64,000 bases of DNA from Pedobacter alluvionis (GTDB lineage Bacteria > Bacteroidota > Bacteroidia > Sphingobacteriales > Sphingobacteriaceae): the NCBI RefSeq assembly GCF_003664035.1, contig NZ_RCCK01000011.1:806001-870000 (forward strand). The letters are read 5' to 3'. Positions 18,816 through 26,510 of this stretch are shown here, piece after piece. Below the pieces are notes generated by a model that was given only the letters and a program-made list of their open reading frames with translations, had not been told where the DNA came from and searched no databases. The position numbers and the translations under genes are program-made. Positions within the stretch are counted from its first letter, which is position 1; each line of letters begins with the position of its first letter.

Positions 18816-19697
18816 ATGCAAAATAAAGTAATCACGATTGGCGAAATACTATGGGATGTTTTTCCAGAAGGCAAAAAAGCTGGCGGCTCGAGCATGAACG
18901 TTGCGCTTAATTTACACAAACAAGGGATAGAGAGCCGCTTTATTAGTGCCATAGGAAATGATGAAAACGGCAAAGAACTATTCAATTTTCTAGCCGGCAA
19001 TCATTTTGCAACAGATTTGATCCAAGTTAACCATGAATTACCAACCAGCACAGTGGTGATACAGCTGGACGAAAATCATCAGGCTACTTATACCATTAAA
19101 CAACCCGTAGCATGGGATGAGATCAAAATCACAGAGGAAAACACATTAGCTGTAAAACAGGCAGATGCATTAGTATATTGTAGTTTAACCTGCAGGGAAG
19201 AAAAATCTAAAAAAACCATTCTGGCACTTTTAGAAAATGCCAGGACCAAAATATTCGACATCAATCTCCGGGCTCCTTTTTATTCAAAAGAATTAATTGA
19301 GGAGCTGTTGGCAAAAGCAGATATCCTTAAAATAAACGAGGATGAAATTGTTTGGGTAAAAGAAACATTTGGTTTAACGGGAAATACTGATGAACAGTTG
19401 TTAAAACAGCTTTCCAGTCAGTTCAATATTGAAATCATCTGCCTGACATTAGGTGATAAAGGTGCTTGTGTTTTAAAAGAAGGCAAACTGTTTAAACACC
19501 CTGGTTACAAGGTACAGGTGGCCGATACTGTTGGTGCAGGAGATGCCTTTTTAGCCACATTTATTGCCTGCTACCTGCAAGGTTACCCCATGGAAACCAC
19601 TTTGGATAATGCCTGCAAAGTTGGCGCATTTGTAGCATCGCAGCCTGGTGCAAATCCTGAATATAATAAAAAGATTTACCACATGGCGCTGGGATAA
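18816..19697 (+). CDS. PfkB-family sugar kinase (fructokinase-like)
   Basis: Ribokinase-fold kinase that phosphorylates a sugar with ATP. Start GEILWDVFPEGKKAGGSSMNVALNLHKQG is the first PfkB signature, with the Gly-Gly sugar-binding hinge. VADTVGAGDAFLATFIACYLQG near residues 232-253 holds the anion-hole GAGD with the catalytic Asp. The GEILWD start with the short length (293) resembles fructokinases in Bacteroidota, but the substrate remains inferred. Divergent from the NTF2-fold gene. Confidence 0.88.
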   Translation: MQNKVITIGEILWDVFPEGKKAGGSSMNVALNLHKQGIESRFISAIGNDENGKELFNFLAGNHFATDLIQVNHELPTSTVVIQLDENHQATYTIKQPVAWDEIKITEENTLAVKQADALVYCSLTCREEKSKKTILALLENARTKIFDINLRAPFYSKELIEELLAKADILKINEDEIVWVKETFGLTGNTDEQLLKQLSSQFNIEIICLTLGDKGACVLKEGKLFKHPGYKVQVADTVGAGDAFLATFIACYLQGYPMETTLDNACKVGAFVASQPGANPEYNKKIYHMALG

Positions 19698-19746
19698 GAT
19701 CTTTAGGTTTTTGAAAAAGGTCAGATCAGCTGGCAATTTTTAGTTT

Positions 19747-19779
19747 AGACCTCGCAGGTTTTAAAAACCTGCGAGGTCT
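19747..19779. repeat. 33-bp near-perfect palindrome
   Basis: AGACCTCGCAGGTTTT runs straight into its inverse, ending AACCTGCGAGGTCT; stem of about 15 bp with almost no loop. It lies 49 bp after the kinase stop and is followed by TTGCG, so it lacks a classic T-run. It looks like a dispersed palindromic unit and may also end the kinase transcript. Confidence 0.7.
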
Positions 19780-19861
19780 TTGCGTCGCACCAAATATGAC
19801 ACCGCGCTTAAATTAATGCAAATCGAAACTTTTATCTTCGATAAATCGTTAATATAAGCAC

Positions 19862-20959
19862 ATGAGAGGTTTTCGTTTTTCTGATTATAAGCCGGGCGAC
19901 GCGCCAAAGGGTGGGTTTGATGAGTTGCTGAAATTATTCAGCGAACTGCTGAATTATACAGCCGGAGATGCGGCGGAGGCTTTAAGCTGGCTGAACGAGC
20001 TCGACAAACAATATAAATTAACCAATAATGATTATGGCATCGGTAATTTTATAGACGATCTTAAAGACAAAGGTTATCTTACGGAAGACAATCAATCCGG
20101 AGAGTTTAAAATTACGGCCAAAACCGAGCAGACCATCCGCAAGTCTGCCCTAGACGAAATTTTTGGCAAACTGAAAAAATCTGGTCGCGGTAACCACAAC
20201 AGTAACCAATCTGGTATTGGCGAAGAGAAAAATGCGGATAGGCGGGAGTATAGTTTTGGCGATAGTTTAGACCAAATTGATATGACAGCCTCTATCCAAA
20301 ATGCTCAAATAAACCATGGAATAGGCGATTTCACATTAACCGACAGAGATTTGGAGGTAGAGGAAAAGGATTTTAAAACTTTAACTTCTACGGTATTGAT
20401 GATAGACATTTCGCATTCCATGATATTATATGGCGAAGACCGCATTACCCCAGCAAAAAAGGTTGCCATGGCTTTAGCCGAGCTGATTAAAACGAAGTAT
20501 CCTAAAGATACTTTAGATATTGTAGTTTTCGGAAATGACGCCTGGCCGATTAGTGTTAAAGACCTGCCTTATTTACAGGTTGGCCCTTACCACACCAATA
20601 CTTATGCAGGATTAGAATTGGCTGCAGATTTACTCCGCAGAAGAAAAACCCATAATAAACAGATTTTCATGATTACGGACGGAAAACCAACCTGTTTAAA
20701 GGAAAATGGCAAATACTATAAAAACAGTATGGGTTTGGATAGAAAGGTAATTAACAAAACCCTGAACATGGCGGCGCAATGTAAGCGTTTAAAGATTCCA
20801 ATTACGACATTTATGATTGCGAAAGACCCTTACCTGCAACAGTTTGTGCGCCAGTTTACAGAAATTAATGGTGGCAGGGCTTTTTATAGCTCGTTAAATG
20901 GCTTGGGAGAGTACATCTTTGAAGATTACATTAAAAATAGAAGAAAAACTGTAAAATAG
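19862..20959 (+). CDS. VWA-domain protein, partner of the MoxR-type ATPase
   Basis: Cytoplasmic protein with a C-terminal von Willebrand A domain. The metal-ion-dependent adhesion site is visible as D182-I-S-H-S, a threonine in HTNTYAGLELAADLL and MITDGKP. The first 170 residues are helical and charged. It is followed after 99 bp by an AAA+ ATPase, an arrangement like ChlD/ChlI, CoxE/CoxD or ViaA/RavA, where the ATPase remodels a target through the VWA partner. No signal peptide. The client is unknown. Confidence 0.85.
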   Translation: MRGFRFSDYKPGDAPKGGFDELLKLFSELLNYTAGDAAEALSWLNELDKQYKLTNNDYGIGNFIDDLKDKGYLTEDNQSGEFKITAKTEQTIRKSALDEIFGKLKKSGRGNHNSNQSGIGEEKNADRREYSFGDSLDQIDMTASIQNAQINHGIGDFTLTDRDLEVEEKDFKTLTSTVLMIDISHSMILYGEDRITPAKKVAMALAELIKTKYPKDTLDIVVFGNDAWPISVKDLPYLQVGPYHTNTYAGLELAADLLRRRKTHNKQIFMITDGKPTCLKENGKYYKNSMGLDRKVINKTLNMAAQCKRLKIPITTFMIAKDPYLQQFVRQFTEINGGRAFYSSLNGLGEYIFEDYIKNRRKTVK

Positions 20960-20970
20960 TCGAAATTCTT

Positions 20971-21039
20971 TAGTCCGAAGTCGGAAGATATAGTGCAATC
21001 GCTAATTATCCAAGCCTCGGACCTCAGACTTTTCGGACT
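20971..21039. repeat. Inverted repeat between VWA and ATPase genes
   Basis: AGTCCGAA and TTCGGACT, 8-bp arms with a 53-base interval. The same kind of TCCGGACT-rich sequence recurs at 31623-31652. Possibly a dispersed short repeat; it is not an obvious terminator. Confidence 0.35.
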
Positions 21040-21058
21040 TTCAGATAAATAAAAAAAA

Positions 21059-22546
21059 ATGCAAGAAAAAACATTAGGCGAATTAAAAACTACAGGATAT
21101 AAATCAAGATCGGTAAAAGAAGAGCTCAGAGAAAATCTGATTAAAGTCCTGCGTGATAAAAAAACAGAATTCGAAGGCATTATCGGTTATGATGAAACCG
21201 TAATTCCTGAGCTGCAAACGGCCATTTTATCGCGTCATAATATTTTACTTTTGGGCTTACGCGGGCAGGCAAAAACACGTATTGCCCGTTTAATGGTAAA
21301 CTTACTGGACGAATATGTACCGTATGTTGCCGGAAGTGAAATTTTTGATGACCCGTTGAACCCAATTTCATGGTATGCTAAAAACGAAATTGCCACAAAG
21401 GGTGACGACACCGAAATTGCCTGGTTGCACCGCAGCGAAAGGTATACTGAAAAACTGGCGACACCAGATGTTACGGTTGCCGATTTAATTGGCGATGTTG
21501 ACCCTATAAAGGCCGCTACCCTAAAGTTAACCTATAATGATGAACGTGTAATCCACTTTGGTTTAATTCCACGTGCACACCGCAGCATTTTCGTGATTAA
21601 TGAGCTACCCGATCTACAGGCACGAATCCAGGTGGCATTATTTAACATGTTACAGGAAAAAGATATCCAGATCCGCGGTTTCAAATTGCGTTTGCCTCTG
21701 GATATCCAGTTTGTATTTACTGCAAACCCTGAGGATTATACCAACCGTGGAAGTATTGTTACGCCGCTAAAAGATAGGATTGAAAGTCAGATTTTAACTC
21801 ACTACCCAAAGACTGTCGAAATTTCGCGCAAAATCACCTTCCAGGAAGCCAGATTAACAGCTGATCAGAAAGCCAATATCGAGGCTGATGGATTGGTGAA
21901 GGATTTGATAGAGCAGATTGCTTTCGAAGCCCGTAAAAGTGAATATATCGACCAGAAATCGGGTGTATCGGCAAGATTAACGATCTCTGCTTATGAAAAT
22001 TTAATCAGCACTGCCGAGAGAAGAATGCTGATCTCAGGCGAGAAAAATACTTTTGTACGTTTATCTGATCTTGCAGGAATTATCCCGGCCATAACGGGTA
22101 AAATAGAACTGGTGTACGAGGGAGAACTTGAAGGACCAGCTCACGTAGCAACAACCTTAATAGGCAAGGCAGTTAAAACCTTATTTGCCCGTTATTTCCC
22201 CGACCCTGAAAAGGCAAAGAAAAGTAAAACGGCAAATCCTTATACTGAAGTAACTGAATGGTTTACTGAAGGTAATAATGTTGATGTTACAGATACTTTA
22301 ACCAATTCGCAATACAAGAAGGCATTGATGCTGGTACCGGGCTTATACGATCTGGTCAGGAAATTTCATCCCAAACTTAGCGAAAACCAGACGCTGCTCT
22401 TAATGGAATTTGTATTACATGGTTTAGCCGAATATTCACAATTGAGCAAAAACTTTTTAAATGGTGGCTTCGGCTTTTCTGATATGTTTGGCAGTTTATT
22501 TAATGCCGAATTTGACGAAGAAGAGGATGAAGACGATTTCAGATAA
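21059..22546 (+). CDS. MoxR/Mg-chelatase-type AAA+ ATPase
   Basis: AAA+ ATPase of the MoxR/ChlI clade, 495 residues. Walker A is GLRGQAKT at 66-73. The expected Walker B reads FVINELPDL, with Asn at the position usually held by Asp, followed by the normal Glu. Sensor region VFTANPEDYTNRGSIVTPLKDRIESQI is typical of the clade. The C terminus is acidic (EFDEEEDEDDFR). Paired with the VWA gene 99 bp upstream. No metallochelatase genes lie nearby, so a chaperone-like role is more likely than chelation. Confidence 0.87.
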   Translation: MQEKTLGELKTTGYKSRSVKEELRENLIKVLRDKKTEFEGIIGYDETVIPELQTAILSRHNILLLGLRGQAKTRIARLMVNLLDEYVPYVAGSEIFDDPLNPISWYAKNEIATKGDDTEIAWLHRSERYTEKLATPDVTVADLIGDVDPIKAATLKLTYNDERVIHFGLIPRAHRSIFVINELPDLQARIQVALFNMLQEKDIQIRGFKLRLPLDIQFVFTANPEDYTNRGSIVTPLKDRIESQILTHYPKTVEISRKITFQEARLTADQKANIEADGLVKDLIEQIAFEARKSEYIDQKSGVSARLTISAYENLISTAERRMLISGEKNTFVRLSDLAGIIPAITGKIELVYEGELEGPAHVATTLIGKAVKTLFARYFPDPEKAKKSKTANPYTEVTEWFTEGNNVDVTDTLTNSQYKKALMLVPGLYDLVRKFHPKLSENQTLLLMEFVLHGLAEYSQLSKNFLNGGFGFSDMFGSLFNAEFDEEEDEDDFR

Positions 22547-22569
22547 TATTGAATTTCTCTAATTTGATT

Positions 22570-22617
22570 AGCTTTGACAAATTCTTCCCCTAAAGAAGAA
22601 TCTGTCGAAGCTTTTTT
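22570..22617 (+). terminator. Terminator of the ATPase gene
   Basis: AGCTTTGACAAATTCTTC and GAAGAATCTGTCGAAGCT form a long stem with two mismatches and a short loop, followed by TTTTTTA; 24 bp after the stop codon. Confidence 0.9.
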
Positions 22618-22638
22618 ATTTACAAACCCGAATATATA

Positions 22639-23880
22639 ATGGGAAGATTACCTTTCATCATTGCAGCCTGCATACTCATTACAGCCTTTGATATTTATTT
22701 TTTTAAAGCCATTGTTTCAGTTTTTAAATGGAAACCAGGAACAAAAAAAATCTTCGGTATTTTATATTGGAGTTATAGCGTTTTGTTAATTATTGGTGTT
22801 TTCGCAGGAATTTACCTTAATCTTTTCCTTACGCTTAGAGCCATCATTCTAGTCGCTTTCTTTTTAACAGTAGCCTGTAAAATGGCGATGCTGCCATTTC
22901 TAATTCTGGATGATTTACGAAGATTATTCATCAAACTTTTCAGAAAAAAACAAATCATAAAAGACCAGCCAGTTAGCGAGGCAGAACCAATATCACGTTC
23001 ACAATTTTTGGTAAAAGCAGGCTTAGTTGCCGCTGCAGTTCCTTTAACCTCTTTAAGCTGGGGCATTATTTCTGGTGCTTATGATTACCAGGTGAGAAGA
23101 GTTAACTTAATTCTTCCTAATCTGCCAAAGGCATTTGATGGCATTACCATGGGGCAAATTTCTGACATTCATTCGGGTAGTTTCTACAATAAAACCGCAG
23201 TTAAAGGCGGGGTGGAAATGTTATTAGGAGAAAAGCCTGATTTTATCTTTTTTACCGGAGATTTAGTAAACAACCTCACCAACGAAGTAAGGGATTACCA
23301 GGATATATTTTCGAAAGTAAAAGCACCACTCGGTGTATATTCATCATTAGGCAACCACGATTACGGTGATTATTATTTTGGGAAGGAGTCATCTCCTGCA
23401 AAGGTAAAAAACCTGAAAGATATGGTTGATGTACATAAAATAATGGGTTACGATTTATTGATGAACGAAAACCGCAGACTGAAGGTTGACGGAGAAGAAA
23501 TCGGCATTTTAGGTATTGAAAACTGGGGAATGGGCCGTTTTCCTAAATATGGAAAAATGGAACTGGCGGTTCAAAACACGGATGATTTACCGGTTAAACT
23601 TTTGCTTAGTCACGACCCATCGCACTGGCGCGGAGAGGTTTTAAAGAAATATCCGCAAATAGACGCCATGTTTAGTGGCCACACGCACGGCATGCAGTTT
23701 GGCGTTCGATTAAAGGAGATGCAATGGAGCCCGGTCCAATACATTTACAAAGAATGGGCAGGTCTATATCAGGAGCAAAAACAACAGCTTTACGTTAATG
23801 TAGGCTACGGTTTTCTGGGTTATCCGGGCAGGGTTGGGATTTTACCTGAGATAACTATATTTACCCTTAAAAGGGCATAG
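22639..23880 (+). CDS. Membrane-bound metallophosphoesterase
   Basis: Calcineurin-like phosphoesterase of the YkuE/YaeI type, 413 residues. Three membrane helices occupy about residues 1-90, then a further hydrophobic or twin-arginine-like segment near 115-135 (SRSQFLVKAGLVAAAVPLTSLSW). The di-metal site is clear: QISDIHSG, FFTGDLVNN, LGNHDYG, LLSHDPSHW and FSGHTHGMQFG. Related enzymes cleave lipid or nucleotide phosphoesters at the membrane; the substrate here is not known. Confidence 0.9.
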   Translation: MGRLPFIIAACILITAFDIYFFKAIVSVFKWKPGTKKIFGILYWSYSVLLIIGVFAGIYLNLFLTLRAIILVAFFLTVACKMAMLPFLILDDLRRLFIKLFRKKQIIKDQPVSEAEPISRSQFLVKAGLVAAAVPLTSLSWGIISGAYDYQVRRVNLILPNLPKAFDGITMGQISDIHSGSFYNKTAVKGGVEMLLGEKPDFIFFTGDLVNNLTNEVRDYQDIFSKVKAPLGVYSSLGNHDYGDYYFGKESSPAKVKNLKDMVDVHKIMGYDLLMNENRRLKVDGEEIGILGIENWGMGRFPKYGKMELAVQNTDDLPVKLLLSHDPSHWRGEVLKKYPQIDAMFSGHTHGMQFGVRLKEMQWSPVQYIYKEWAGLYQEQKQQLYVNVGYGFLGYPGRVGILPEITIFTLKRA

Positions 23881-23891
23881 TAAATAAAATT

Positions 23892-23983
23892 CGTCATTTC
23901 GACTGAAGTGCAACGAAATGGAGAAATCTATAAAAGAGATTTAAGCAAATCACCTTATAGACTTCTCCACTAGGTCGAAATTC
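23892..23983. repeat. Dispersed repeat, CGTCATTTCGACT family, copy 2
   Basis: Begins CGTCATTTCGAC and reads to GGAGAAATCTATAA; after about 25 bases a reversed arm follows (TTATAGACTTCTCCA ... GTCGAAA), so the unit can fold into a long hairpin. It matches the sequence at 4889-4928, arguing for a dispersed palindromic family. Located between convergent genes. Confidence 0.7.
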
Positions 23984-23989
23984 ATAGTG

Positions 23990-24043
23990 GTGTCAGATGT
24001 TACCATCTGACACTCATTTAACAGTCAGATGGCAACATCTGAC
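23990..24043. repeat. Tandem palindromes between convergent genes
   Basis: Two perfect hairpins in a row: GTGTCAGATG/CATCTGACAC (23990-24013) and GTCAGATG/CATCTGAC (24024-24043), so the 8-mer GTCAGATG occurs four times in 54 bp in alternating orientation. It ends 12 bp before the stop of the response regulator gene and could terminate both transcripts. Confidence 0.75.
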
Positions 24044-24055
24044 GGCACAATGTAA

Positions 24056-24745
24056 TTATCCCGCGTTAAAGCGATAACCTACCCCTCTAACCGTTTGCAG
24101 CAACTGTGGATTATCAGGATTCAATTCTATTTTTTTACGCAAGCGCACAATATGCATATCAAGCGTACGGGTGTTTACATCAGAGTTGTAACCCCACACC
24201 ACCAACATTAATTCATCACGGTTGATTACTTTGCCTGGATTACGCAGGAAATAAAGGAGGATGCGGTTTTCCAATATCGTTAATTCGATTTTCTTTCCAT
24301 CCCTAAACAACGTATGAATGTTAGGATGATGTTCCATATTGCCAAAACGGTGAATTTCGGCCGAATCCTTATTTACGATAAACTTCACCTTGCTCTCCAA
24401 CATGGCTACCAAAACATCCATATTAAATGGCTTGGTGATGTAATCAGATGCACCAAAATTATAAGCATCAATTTTATCTATATCCTGGGCCTTTGCGGTC
24501 ATCATAATCACCAGGTTTTCGAAACCTTGCTTGCGCACATTCTCACAAACCTCTCCTCCCTGTTTGCCAGGCATCATCCAATCCAATAAAACAATATCAG
24601 GCTGATCGGCTAAAATCATCCTTTCACCAGCTTCACCATCATTTGCTTCGAGCACAGTATATCCTTCAGCCTTTAAACGGTGGGCTACCAGAAAGCGAAG
24701 ATTTTCATCATCTTCTACGATTAATATTTTTACTTCTTTAGACAT
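24056..24745 (-). CDS. OmpR-family response regulator (RprY-like)
   Basis: Receiver domain (1-120) with phosphoacceptor Asp55 in VLLDWMMPGKQGG, acidic pair EDDE near 10-13 and Lys of ITKPFN near 104-109. C-terminal winged helix-turn-helix of the OmpR/PhoB type (ILENRILLYFLRNPGKVINRDELMLVVWG ... DMHIVRLRKKIE). It follows the sensor kinase gene by 89 bp on the same strand and should be its cognate regulator. RprY of Bacteroides has this architecture; orthology is inferred. Confidence 0.92.
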   Translation of the reverse strand: MSKEVKILIVEDDENLRFLVAHRLKAEGYTVLEANDGEAGERMILADQPDIVLLDWMMPGKQGGEVCENVRKQGFENLVIMMTAKAQDIDKIDAYNFGASDYITKPFNMDVLVAMLESKVKFIVNKDSAEIHRFGNMEHHPNIHTLFRDGKKIELTILENRILLYFLRNPGKVINRDELMLVVWGYNSDVNTRTLDMHIVRLRKKIELNPDNPQLLQTVRGVGYRFNAG

Positions 24746-24834
24746 TTATGTGTGTTTACATTGTAATGCTGAAACGTTGCTATGTTTGAAGGTTAATTCA
24801 ACTTTCCAACCTTTAACTTTTCAACCTCTAAAAT

Positions 24835-26508
24835 TTAATTATTGTATGGCAGCACGATTTTAAACTCCGTACCGCTCCCTACTTTACTTTTTACAGAGAT
24901 TTCTCCCTCCATAAAGTTAACCAGTTCTTTGCAGAATGCCAAACCCAGACCTACGCTACCCATCTGGTTATATTCATTCTGGATCCTGAAAAACTTCTTA
25001 AATATATTGTTTAATTCTGACGATGCGATCCCTATCCCTTTATCGACAAAGCGGAAAACCAATACTCCTTTAATCAGCTTTGCGCTAATGTGTAATTTTT
25101 TCTGTTCCGGTTTTGAATATTTGTAGGCGTTCTCCGCCAGGTTATCGAATAAACTCCCTAATAACACCGGGTCGGTAATAAAGGTTTTAAATCCCAGCAC
25201 TTCATAAGTAATCTTAAAATCGGGATGCTTTAACGTATGCGATTCGATCGTACTTTCAATAAAATCAACAATATTAACTTCTTCCTGGTTTAGTTTAATT
25301 GCCTTATTTTCAATTTGTGTAAAGGCTAATAATTTGTTCATTAAACCATTGAGTTTGTCGGCTTCTTCGTCCAGGATCTTGCCATAAAGCTGCTGCTCTT
25401 TTTGGCTTAAGGTAGCAGCACTTTTAATGTTGTTTCCTGCGATTTTAATTACGCTAACGGGTGTTTTAAACTCATGCGTTAGGTTATTCACAAAATCGTA
25501 CTGCAACTTAAACATTTTACTATTGATGTTCAGATTACGGTAAATCAAAAAAGCAACCAATAAAAGCACCCCATATACCAGCAATAGCACCAGGGCAATT
25601 GGCATGAAGTAAATAAAAATTTCTTTTTTGATGTAAGATTTTGATGAAATGAGGTATAACTTGAAATCAGAAAATGCACCCGGCAGCGCTATTTCAGTAT
25701 TAATATTTTCGTCTGAGGTATCAATCGGATCATACGTTAGCGGTTCAATCCTGATCGTTTGGTACAACAATGGTCTGGTATTGATGATTTTAATTTTATG
25801 CGCGTCAAGATTAAAAACCAGTACATCCTGTTGATAAACAGGTGCCGGATTTAACTTCCGCCTGATCATCTCCTTATAAACCCTTAAATCCTCCCGCCGG
25901 GGAATATTTAAGTAAGTAATTTTATTTTCATTAGAATTAACAATAGAAAAGTTGGTAAACAGTTCTTCTTGTGTAGGTACTGATGCGGTATCGAGATCCT
26001 CCACAAAAGTGGCAAGTTTAATCGCGATTGCATTAAAATCACTTCCCACATTAAAAGATCGCGTATCATCTTCTGAATACAACTTTACCGAATCGGGCTT
26101 TACCCCTTTCCCAAACTGGAAAATAGCTTTTGGCCCGATACCCAGGTGATTTGCATTGATCCCATCTTTAACAGGTACATTCTTTACTTCTGTATCGTAA
26201 AAAGTAACCTTCGAGATAAAGGGGTATTTTAAGATCACGGTATCAACAAATTTTGCTGCAGTAGAGGAATCCAGATAGCCATTGTAATAAGAAATTTCAG
26301 GCATTTTGTTCTGGAAAAAATCATTGTAAGGCTTAATACTTTGTTCAAGTACATTTACCTTTTCGGAAACAAAATCATTCTCTATCGATTTTTTGCTATA
26401 GTTGAACGCAAGAAAAAGCGATAGGATAAAAAGAATAGAGATGAGTACAATGAAGGTTACACCTAAGGAGAAATTTTTACGGTAACTGCTTTTTTTATCT
26501 AAGGCCAT
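24835..26508 (-). CDS. Membrane sensor histidine kinase (RprX-like)
   Basis: Two membrane helices (about 16-36 and 298-322) enclose a periplasmic sensor region of about 260 residues that I do not recognise. The cytoplasmic part has the H-box NLTHEFKTP with His345, the N-box DNLAENAYKY near 440-450, and the G boxes VDKGIGIA and GLGLAF. Length 557. It starts 2 bp after the stop of the S9-peptidase-like lipoprotein gene and is followed by the response regulator, making a three-gene unit. Confidence 0.93.
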   Translation of the reverse strand: MALDKKSSYRKNFSLGVTFIVLISILFILSLFLAFNYSKKSIENDFVSEKVNVLEQSIKPYNDFFQNKMPEISYYNGYLDSSTAAKFVDTVILKYPFISKVTFYDTEVKNVPVKDGINANHLGIGPKAIFQFGKGVKPDSVKLYSEDDTRSFNVGSDFNAIAIKLATFVEDLDTASVPTQEELFTNFSIVNSNENKITYLNIPRREDLRVYKEMIRRKLNPAPVYQQDVLVFNLDAHKIKIINTRPLLYQTIRIEPLTYDPIDTSDENINTEIALPGAFSDFKLYLISSKSYIKKEIFIYFMPIALVLLLVYGVLLLVAFLIYRNLNINSKMFKLQYDFVNNLTHEFKTPVSVIKIAGNNIKSAATLSQKEQQLYGKILDEEADKLNGLMNKLLAFTQIENKAIKLNQEEVNIVDFIESTIESHTLKHPDFKITYEVLGFKTFITDPVLLGSLFDNLAENAYKYSKPEQKKLHISAKLIKGVLVFRFVDKGIGIASSELNNIFKKFFRIQNEYNQMGSVGLGLAFCKELVNFMEGEISVKSKVGSGTEFKIVLPYNN

Positions 26509-26510
26509 AC

